Assembly (NCBI RefSeq): GCF_003610695.1 | Contig: NZ_RAQH01000009.1 | Span: 62,001-126,000, forward strand | Direction of reading: 5' to 3' | From: Epilithonimonas arachidiradicis | GTDB taxonomy: Bacteria > Bacteroidota > Bacteroidia > Flavobacteriales > Weeksellaceae | DNA: 64,000 nt | Shown here: positions 23,725 through 29,686 of the stretch, piece by piece | How positions within the stretch are numbered: the first letter of the stretch is position 1 | Layout: every line of letters begins with the position of its first letter | Translations under genes and position numbers: made by a program | The notes under the pieces: generated by a model | The model's database searches: none | Seen by the model: the letters and a program-made list of their open reading frames with translations, nothing else | Told to the model about the DNA's origin: nothing

Positions 23725-24445
23725 AAACATTTTTTAGCAATTCTCTATAATATTTCCCACACTTTGCCAAGTGTGTTCCATACCAGGAAAAAGCTTCACC
23801 ATCCACAATTAATATTTTCTGATTTTGACAGACTTCCCGGATTTCATCAATATGTTGTTCTTTAAAAGGAAAAGGCTCGGACGAAAGAAAAATCAGATCA
23901 GCAACCTTCAAATCTTCCAACTGAATTTCTGGATATCGTTTCTGGTTTTTGAACAGATTCTCAAATCCCAGTTCTTCCAAAATCCTCGAAATAAAAGTGT
24001 CGCCGCCGACTGTCATATAAGGATTTTTCCAAATCAGATAGGCGACTTTTAAAGGTTTTTCAGATCTAGTAATGTCAAAAGCTTCATAAGTTTTCAGATT
24101 GAAAAACTGTGCTTTTTCTTCTTTTCCGAATAGATGCGCTAGTTGTTTCAATAGATAATAATTGTCTTCCAGAGTATCAACATTCGTTACCAAAACTCTG
24201 AAATCTTTCATCAATTCCTCAACCTGTTCTTTGACGTTTTCCTCTTTGTTAGCAATGATGAGGTCGGGTTTCAGAGATTTAATTTTATCAAGGTTAAGGT
24301 TTTTTGTTCCGCCAATAATCTCGACTTCCCTGACCAAATCTTTTGGATGGATACAAAATTTTGTCCGACCAACAATTTCGTCGGTCGCTAAACCCAAATC
24401 AAACAAAGCTTCCGTAATCGAGGGAACTAATGAAATAACTCTCAT
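23723..24445 (-). CDS. Helical-backbone metal/cobalamin-binding protein (BtuF-like)
   Basis: A 240-residue protein of the periplasmic-binding-protein class III fold (PBP2_BtuF-type), with LVPSITEALFDLGLATDEIVGRT near the N-terminus, a long connecting helix (about 95-130), and a C-terminal lobe with IWKNPYMTVGGDTFIS. No signal peptide is visible, so it is either cytoplasmic or its start is misplaced. Family members bind cobalamin or heme-type cofactors for ABC import. No permease or ATPase is adjacent. The few-residue N-terminus starts directly in the fold, a common feature of the cytoplasmic subgroup. Confidence 0.8.
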   Translation of the reverse strand: MRVISLVPSITEALFDLGLATDEIVGRTKFCIHPKDLVREVEIIGGTKNLNLDKIKSLKPDLIIANKEENVKEQVEELMKDFRVLVTNVDTLEDNYYLLKQLAHLFGKEEKAQFFNLKTYEAFDITRSEKPLKVAYLIWKNPYMTVGGDTFISRILEELGFENLFKNQKRYPEIQLEDLKVADLIFLSSEPFPFKEQHIDEIREVCQNQKILIVDGEAFSWYGTHLAKCGKYYRELLKNV

Positions 24446-24456
24446 AAAATAAAACG

Positions 24457-24521
24457 TTTCGACTCGCTCAGCGTGACAGTAATTAATTTCTCGAGATGTC
24501 AGTCTGAGGCTCTCGAAGACC
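24457..24521. repeat. Inverted-repeat element, TTCGACTCGCTCAGCGTGACA family, copy 1
   Basis: Left arm reads TTTCGACTCGCTCAGCGTGA and the right arm is the reverse-type TGTCAGTCTGAGGCTCTCGA. The same arms recur at 29567-29647. It lies upstream of the BtuF-like gene. Confidence 0.65.
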
Positions 24522-24530
24522 TTAAATATA

Positions 24531-24570
24531 AAAAAAACTCTCTCAAAAATAAGAATTTCTGAGAGAGTTT
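24531..24570 (-). terminator. Terminator of the DUF5606 gene
   Basis: AAACTCTCTCA (24535-24545) and TGAGAGAGTTT (24560-24570), a perfect 11-bp stem. The A run at 24531-24537 gives the U tract on the minus strand. Confidence 0.85.
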
Positions 24571-24645
24571 AATATTCTGAAATTAATAATGATAAATGAA
24601 TTGCAGAGTTTTCAAATCATCACATCAACTCATTATCATATCAAA

Positions 24646-25230
24646 TTAATCTTCTTTTTTAGTCGCTTTTTTAGCAGCCGGTTTTTTAGCAGGAGCTTTT
24701 TCTTCTTTAGCTTCTTCTGTCTTTTCAGCAGCTTTTTTTGCCGGCGCTTTTTTAGCAGCAGGTTTTTTCTCTGCTTTTTCAGCTTTTTCCTCAGCTTTTG
24801 GCTCTTCAGCAACTTCTACAGCTGGAACTTCTGGTTTTAAAAAGCTTTCAGGCGTTATGTAACCCGCTTTTTGAAGCAAGTTGTACCACTGAGCCAATTT
24901 TTTGATGTCAGACTCATAAACTCTTTCCACATCATAGTTAGGAAGAGATTCAGCCATAAAAGCTCTTAGTTCTTCGCTGGAAGATTTGTGGTTAATCGTT
25001 GGTTTGTAGTCGTATTTTTTTGCAATATTTTCAAAAACTTCGAACAAAGGAACTTCTTTATCAAATGTGAACATTGCGATGTTGTCCAAAAGACTTACCT
25101 GGCTGGAGTTCGAGATGCTCGCCTTTTTCTTGGTGCTGATATCCTCAACGATGAATCCGTTCTTAAGCTGGGAAACCAATTTGAAAAGTCCCGGTTTTCC
25201 GGAGATTGAAATAATTTTTTCTAACTGCAT
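24646..25230 (-). CDS. DUF5606 domain protein with lysine/alanine-rich tail
   Basis: A 194-residue protein. Residues 1-130 match the DUF5606 pattern (KIISISGKPGLFKLVSQ at the N-terminus), with a central KYDYKPTINHKSSSEELRAF. Residues 140-194 are a low-complexity tail of repeated PAKK, AAKK and KAEEK units, resembling the C-terminal tail of bacterial histone H1-like proteins. The tail would be highly basic and disordered and could bind nucleic acid. The function of DUF5606 is unknown. It is 104 bp downstream of def on the same strand. Confidence 0.85.
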   Translation of the reverse strand: MQLEKIISISGKPGLFKLVSQLKNGFIVEDISTKKKASISNSSQVSLLDNIAMFTFDKEVPLFEVFENIAKKYDYKPTINHKSSSEELRAFMAESLPNYDVERVYESDIKKLAQWYNLLQKAGYITPESFLKPEVPAVEVAEEPKAEEKAEKAEKKPAAKKAPAKKAAEKTEEAKEEKAPAKKPAAKKATKKED

Positions 25231-25334
25231 TTTAATATTTTTCTTTAGTATATTTTATATTTTAAATTGTCTGATGTTCGATGATGGATGTCTGATGTTT
25301 TCAAAGTTGTAAACTTCCAGCATCCATCTTCCAG

Positions 25335-25907
25335 CTACTTAGGAAATCTCATTTTATAACTCACGCTAACGTCTCCGTTTGCAATTTTCTGTAGTTTTCC
25401 TTTGACGATTTTTTTCTTCAAAGCGCTTAAGTGATCTGTGAACAATATGCCTTCGATATGGTCATATTCGTGCTGAATCACTCTGGCTCTGATGTCAGAA
25501 AATGTATCGGTATGTTTAACGAAATTTTCGTCGTAATATTCTATTTTGATGGTTGATTTCCTCTTCACATCTTCACGAACTTCCGGGATACTCAAGCAAC
25601 CTTCGTTGAATTTCCATTCCTCGCCGGATTCTTCCAGGATTTTAGCATTGATGAAAACTTTTTTGAAGTCTTTCAGCTCATCCGCGATATCTTCGTAATC
25701 CTCATCATCCGCAAGTGGTGAAACATCCACGATGAAAAGTCTGATGTCCAAGCCAATCTGAGGCGCAGCCAAACCAATGCCGTTCGCTCCGTTCATCGTT
25801 TCGAACATATTATCGATCAGGGTTTGTAGCTCAGGGTAATCTTTGTCGATATCGTGAGCTTTTTTTCTCAAAACATTGTCGCCAAAGGCTCTAATTGGTA
25901 GAATCAT
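25335..25907 (-). CDS. def: Peptide deformylase
   Basis: A 190-residue Fe/Zn peptide deformylase that removes the N-formyl group from nascent proteins. All three signature motifs are present: GIGLAAPQIG, EGCLSIP (metal-binding cysteine) and QHEYDHIEG (HExxH metal site). Length is usual for the Bacteroidetes form. Its ATG overlaps the ruvX stop by 4 bp, so the two are translationally coupled. Confidence 0.97.
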   Translation of the reverse strand: MILPIRAFGDNVLRKKAHDIDKDYPELQTLIDNMFETMNGANGIGLAAPQIGLDIRLFIVDVSPLADDEDYEDIADELKDFKKVFINAKILEESGEEWKFNEGCLSIPEVREDVKRKSTIKIEYYDENFVKHTDTFSDIRARVIQHEYDHIEGILFTDHLSALKKKIVKGKLQKIANGDVSVSYKMRFPK

Positions 25908-26317
25908 CTTTTCTGGTCTAAAAAATTTTGCAACAATATCGTTGCGCTTACTTTGTCAATCAATCCTTTTTCCTGTCTTTGTTTTTTGTTTTTTCCGCTT
26001 TGGCTGATGAAAAAAGAAGCCATTTTGGAAGTGAAACGCTCATCCAGGCGATTGATTTTTTTTTCAGGAAATTCCTTCTCGAAAACCAAAATAAATTTCT
26101 GAATCTCAGTTTCGATTTCGGACATATTTCCTTTCAAATCTGTAGGAAGTCCTATGACAACTTCGTCCACGCTATTTTCAGAAAAATAAGTTTTCAAAAA
26201 ATCTACAAGTTTTGGAGTTTCAACTGTCGTCAGTCCGCTTGCAATGATTTGTAAGTCGTCTGTTGCAGCAATTCCTGTTCTTGCTTTTCCGTAGTCTATT
26301 GCCAGGATTTGTCCCAT
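25904..26317 (-). CDS. ruvX: Holliday junction resolvase RuvX (YqgF family)
   Basis: A 137-residue RNase H-fold protein. The N-terminus ILAIDYGKARTGIAATD carries the first catalytic aspartate, the central VVIGLPTDLKGNMSE is diagnostic, and the ERFTSKMA and LIDKVSATILLQ segments complete the active site. The YqgF/RuvX family acts in rRNA 5' end processing or DNA recombination. It overlaps def by 4 bp. A TAnnTTTG box ends 8 bp before its ATG. Confidence 0.95.
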   Translation of the reverse strand: MGQILAIDYGKARTGIAATDDLQIIASGLTTVETPKLVDFLKTYFSENSVDEVVIGLPTDLKGNMSEIETEIQKFILVFEKEFPEKKINRLDERFTSKMASFFISQSGKNKKQRQEKGLIDKVSATILLQNFLDQKR

Positions 26318-26324
26318 AAGTCTG

Positions 26325-26332
26325 CAAATTTA
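26325..26332 (-). promoter_or_regulatory. -7 promoter box (TAAATTTG) next to ruvX start
   Basis: Exact TAnnTTTG on the minus strand, with 7 bp between it and the ATG at 26317. It implies a leaderless ruvX-def mRNA. Confidence 0.55.
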
Positions 26333-26382
26333 CAAAAATTTTCAGCTTACGAAAATTGGTTTTTTCTTCGTTTAAAAATAAA

Positions 26383-26407
26383 CCCTCCAGAAGTTTGAAC
26401 TGGAGGG
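26383..26407 (-). terminator. Terminator of the T9SS-domain gene
   Basis: CCCTCCAG (26383-26390) and CTGGAGGG (26400-26407), a perfect 8-bp GC-rich stem followed on the minus strand by a T-rich tract. Confidence 0.8.
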
Positions 26408-26430
26408 TCTATGACGGATAATTGTAAAAA

Positions 26431-27198
26431 TTATTCTTTTATAATTTTTTTAGAAATAACATTGTTCTCTGTTTTGATTTTTACAACATAATTGCCCTTT
26501 TCCAATTTTGATAGATCAATATTCTTGCTATTAGATACTTTCAGAAGCTGCCCGCTCGCATTATAGATTTCGACAGATAAGAAAGATTTTTTGGTGTCTA
26601 TTATAAGATTTTTTTTAACGGGGTTTGGATATATTGAAACTTCTTCACTAGATGCGTCCTCTGCTGACAGAGTTTCATTGATAGAATAAACCAAATCATC
26701 ATAATAGACAGCCGGTGAAAATGTTGCCTGACTTCCCTTTTTGTATTCTACAGCAAAACTTTTAACATTAGTCCAATTTAAATCAATGTATATATAACCA
26801 GAATTTGGGAAGAAGGTTGAAGGAGGAAGGGACTTGGAGTATAAGACATTTCCGTTGATATCATATCCTTTTAAATTGAAGTATTCTAAATCATTAGTAT
26901 TACTTATAAAACAATATATCCAGACTCCGTATATATTGATGTTTTTGGTTGTGCTGAGTTTTGAACTATACTCACTGGCGGTTGCGCCGTGTCCTGTTCC
27001 GCTTTTAGGATTGTAGTTTCTAATGTTATCCCAGCCGGACATATCCCAGCTCCAATTGTACCCATCTTCTGTCCAGCTTCTTGTGCCAAATGGCTCATCG
27101 AAATTGAGGGTTAAATTTTGTCCCTTCGTTTCTATATTTCCAAATATTATTAAACATACAACCAGCAGGAAACTTTTAAGCAGATATATTTTTTTCAT
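26431..27198 (-). CDS. Secreted protein with T9SS type A sorting domain
   Basis: A 255-residue exported protein. Signal peptide at residues 1-27; a beta-rich middle part (about 28-175) with many Trp, Tyr and Asn residues; and a C-terminal Por/T9SS type A sorting domain (about 187-255) that begins VSIYPNPVKKNLII and ends in KIIKE. The middle part could be a lectin- or CBM-like jelly roll, but I do not recognise it. Export through the type IX system to the surface or medium is expected. Confidence 0.85.
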   Translation of the reverse strand: MKKIYLLKSFLLVVCLIIFGNIETKGQNLTLNFDEPFGTRSWTEDGYNWSWDMSGWDNIRNYNPKSGTGHGATASEYSSKLSTTKNINIYGVWIYCFISNTNDLEYFNLKGYDINGNVLYSKSLPPSTFFPNSGYIYIDLNWTNVKSFAVEYKKGSQATFSPAVYYDDLVYSINETLSAEDASSEEVSIYPNPVKKNLIIDTKKSFLSVEIYNASGQLLKVSNSKNIDLSKLEKGNYVVKIKTENNVISKKIIKE

Positions 27199-27277
27199 AT
27201 TAATAATTGTTTATTATGCTGTAAATCAGTAGCAATTTAACTTATTAATTTTTAGAATACAAAAAAAATATATATTT

Positions 27278-27868
27278 TTATTTTAAGTCTTCAACCAGTT
27301 TTTTGATTTTATCAATATATTTTCCATAAAAATGCTGAAACCACCAATTTCCTAAAAAATAGAGTGCAAATAATCCAAACAAAATAGAAATGATGAATTT
27401 GACAGCTAATAGTCCGTCTGTATATTGATGTGAATAAGGAATCGATTCTGTAATGATGATGATCTCACAAACAAAAAATGGAACAAAACTCAGATAGAAC
27501 GAAAGGTAATATTGCTTATTCAATTCAAATTGGTGAAATAAATCCTTCAGAGAATCATAAGTTCCTAAAGTCGGATTGTTGATTTCCCTATAAAGTTTAA
27601 AGAATTTGCTAAAGAAGAAAACCGTCACCAAAGTCATTGAGGCCACCAGAACTTCGATGTAAAGCCTAAAACGAAATGGTATATTGAAAAACCAAATGGC
27701 GATTAAAACTATTGGTAAAAGAATAATGGTTGACCAAAATTCATTGCGCATATTTTTTCTGATTTTTTCCAGAGGCAGATGTATTTCTTTTTGTCTTTCA
27801 GTAGAGATTTCCGGTGTTTCGGAAACATCTTCTTTATTCCAAAGTGATTTAAGATTATCTAAGTCCAT
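27278..27868 (-). CDS. Membrane protein encoded with ECF sigma factor
   Basis: A 196-residue protein with a hydrophilic N-terminus (MDLDNLKSLWNKEDVSE and following, about 45 residues) and four hydrophobic segments (about 46-64, 70-90, 121-140, 152-172). It starts 49 bp after the ECF sigma stop. In Bacteroidetes such short-tailed membrane proteins often accompany sigma factors and may act as anti-sigma factors, the N-terminal LKSLW segment being typical. No zinc-binding anti-sigma motif is visible, so the role is inferred only from position. Confidence 0.7.
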   Translation of the reverse strand: MDLDNLKSLWNKEDVSETPEISTERQKEIHLPLEKIRKNMRNEFWSTIILLPIVLIAIWFFNIPFRFRLYIEVLVASMTLVTVFFFSKFFKLYREINNPTLGTYDSLKDLFHQFELNKQYYLSFYLSFVPFFVCEIIIITESIPYSHQYTDGLLAVKFIISILFGLFALYFLGNWWFQHFYGKYIDKIKKLVEDLK

Positions 27869-27917
27869 ATCTTTGATAGTTATAGTTGATAGTTGGTCTG
27901 AGCTGAGTTGTTGGCTG

Positions 27918-28430
27918 TCAGGCTGATGCTCTCGAAGCCTCTTTATTAATTAATTCCTTTAACTTTTCTTTCGCACGGTTCAGCTTCACTCTTGCGTTTC
28001 CTTCCGAGATTCCCATTTGTTCTGCCATTTCTTTCCCCGAGAAATCTTCCAGGTAATAGAAGATCAGAGCTTTGTCAATCGGGTTCAGTTTTTGGATAGA
28101 TTCGTACATCACTTTCAGTTTTTGTTCGTCTTCGTGGTTGTATTCGTCTTCTTTTATTTTGTAAAGTGAGACATCATCATTTTGAATGAAGTTCCGTTTT
28201 TTCTCAGATTTCAGAAAGATAATTGCTGTGTTAAGCGCAATTCTGTAAAGCCAGGTTGAGAATTCACTTTTACCTTCGAATGTCGAAAAAGACTTCCAGA
28301 CCTGATAAACAATCTCCTGAAAAAGGTCATTTTGATCATCACGATTATCCATATACATTTTGGAAATCTTGAAGATGATTCCTTTATGTTTATCGATTTT
28401 CTCTAAAAATTCTTTCTCAGATGAACCCAT
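27918..28430 (-). CDS. ECF RNA polymerase sigma factor
   Basis: A 170-residue sigma-70 family protein of the extracytoplasmic-function type. Region 2 is seen as NDLFQEIVYQVWKSFSTFEG and EFSTWLYRIALNTAI. Region 4 is seen as LIFYYLEDFSGKEMAEQMG and SEGNARVKLNRAKEKLKEL. Region 3 is absent, as expected. It is upstream of a small membrane protein that may be its regulator. The upstream non-coding DNA holds an array of 21-bp repeats. Confidence 0.93.
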   Translation of the reverse strand: MGSSEKEFLEKIDKHKGIIFKISKMYMDNRDDQNDLFQEIVYQVWKSFSTFEGKSEFSTWLYRIALNTAIIFLKSEKKRNFIQNDDVSLYKIKEDEYNHEDEQKLKVMYESIQKLNPIDKALIFYYLEDFSGKEMAEQMGISEGNARVKLNRAKEKLKELINKEASRASA

Positions 28431-28527
28431 TTTTGTTTTAACTCTGTTCGGTTAGTAATGATATCAAAAATTTGTTACAAAAAAAGTAAAGTGAAGGGTG
28501 AATCAATGGAAAATTAGCTTAGATGGT

Positions 28528-28707
28528 TGTTACACGAGTCGAGTAGACTGTTACAGAAGCCAAGTTGATTGTTACAGGAGTCGAGTAGACTATTACAGAG
28601 GTCAAGTAGATTGTTACAAGAGTCAAGTAGACTGTCAGAGGTCTCGAGTAGACAATCAGAAGAGTTGAGTAAACAATCAAAGGTATTAAGTAGACAGTCA
28701 AAGTAAA
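28528..28707. repeat. Tandem array of eight 21-bp degenerate repeats
   Basis: Eight consecutive units of exactly 21 bp start at 28528, 28549, 28570, 28591, 28612, 28633, 28654 and 28675, plus a partial ninth. The consensus is roughly TGTTACAGAAGTCGAGTAGAC. Decay increases toward the right end. It lies within the 428-bp gap 28431-28858, between the ECF sigma gene and the divergent GldA-like gene. The 21-bp length makes a fortuitous heptad-repeat ORF on the minus strand. Apart from the array and the promoter box at 28807, I see nothing else in this gap. Confidence 0.9.
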
Positions 28708-28806
28708 TTAGAATACTTTCATTGCGTTGTGAACTTCAAAAATATGTTTGATGTTGTATAAAAATCTTTAGGTTCTTTGCGTTAAAATAAAACCAATCAA
28801 TTTTCA

Positions 28807-28814
28807 TATTTTTG
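28807..28814 (+). promoter_or_regulatory. -7 promoter box (TATTTTTG) of GldA-like gene
   Basis: Exact TAnnTTTG, 44 bp before the ATG at 28859. Confidence 0.55.
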
Positions 28815-28858
28815 TGAATCAATTATCATTCATCACTTATCATTTATAAATATAATCG

Positions 28859-29554
28859 ATGTCTTTAAAAATTTCAGGACTGACTAAAAAATTCGGAGAG
28901 CAAGTTGCGCTTAATGATATCAACATAACGATTGCCAATAACGAGATTATCGGATTACTCGGCCCCAACGGAGCCGGAAAATCCACGCTGATGAAATCCA
29001 TAACAGGCGTTCTGAAAATTGATGAAGGGGAAATTCTTTTGGACGAAAAAAACGTCTCAGAAAACGAAATCGAATCCAAAAAGAAAATAGGTTTCCTTCC
29101 GGAAAATAATCCACTTTATAACGAAATGTACGTGAAAGAATATCTGCAATTCGTTGCGAATCTTCATAATATCAAAAAAGAAAGGGTAGAGCAGGTTATC
29201 GATTTGGTTGGGATTACACCAGAAAAATCAAAGAAAATCAGCCAGCTTTCCAAAGGTTACAAACAAAGAGTTGGGTTAGCGCAAGCCATTCTTCACGAAC
29301 CGGATTTGTTGATTCTCGACGAACCAACGAATGGACTTGACCCAAATCAAATTGTCGAAATCAGAAATGTCATCAAAGAAATCGGAAAAGAAAAAACTGT
29401 GATTTTGTCCACACATATTATGCAGGAAGTTGAAGCGCTTTGTTCGCGCGTGATTTTGATTCATCAAGGAAAAATTTTACAGGATTCTCCGATTTCGGAA
29501 TTTAAAGGAAAATTTGAAAGTCTTGAAGAAGCTTTCCAAAGTTATACGGTTTGA
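28859..29554 (+). CDS. ABC transporter ATP-binding protein, GldA-like
   Basis: A 231-residue ABC ATPase. Walker A is GPNGAGKST (35-43), the signature is QLSKGYKQRVG (about 131-141), Walker B is LLILDEPTNG, and the switch histidine is in STHIMQEVEA. The segments PENNPLYNEMYVKEYL and STHIMQEVEA resemble GldA of gliding motility. It is about 70 residues shorter than the GldA I know (about 300 residues), and no gldF/gldG is adjacent, so it may be a truncated or different exporter ATPase. The permease is not in this window. Confidence 0.85.
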   Translation: MSLKISGLTKKFGEQVALNDINITIANNEIIGLLGPNGAGKSTLMKSITGVLKIDEGEILLDEKNVSENEIESKKKIGFLPENNPLYNEMYVKEYLQFVANLHNIKKERVEQVIDLVGITPEKSKKISQLSKGYKQRVGLAQAILHEPDLLILDEPTNGLDPNQIVEIRNVIKEIGKEKTVILSTHIMQEVEALCSRVILIHQGKILQDSPISEFKGKFESLEEAFQSYTV

Positions 29555-29566
29555 TTATCGTTTAAA

Positions 29567-29647
29567 CGCTTCGACTCCGCTCAGCGTGACAATGCTAAAT
29601 AATCAACTTTGATTTATCGAGATGTCAGTCTGAACGGAGTCGAAGAC
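29567..29647. repeat. Inverted-repeat element, TTCGACTCCGCTCAGCGTGACA family, copy 2
   Basis: Arms at 29567-29591 and 29623-29647 (right arm TGTCAGTCTGAACGGAGTCG...) enclose about 31 bp. The element lies between the GldA-like gene and priA and is read through by the over-long version of the priA ORF. Confidence 0.75.
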
Positions 29648-29686
29648 TTTAAAACTATTTCTTTCATCAATCAACCAACAACAAAA

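Noticed and set aside
28519-28701. 60-residue minus-strand ORF with heptad peptide repeats (TVYSTLL-like)
   Set aside because: It exists only because the DNA repeat unit is 21 bp; there is no plausible start context, and its composition is that of translated repeat DNA.
28528-28707. CRISPR array
   Set aside because: Units are contiguous 21-bp tandem repeats with no unique spacers, and no cas genes are present.
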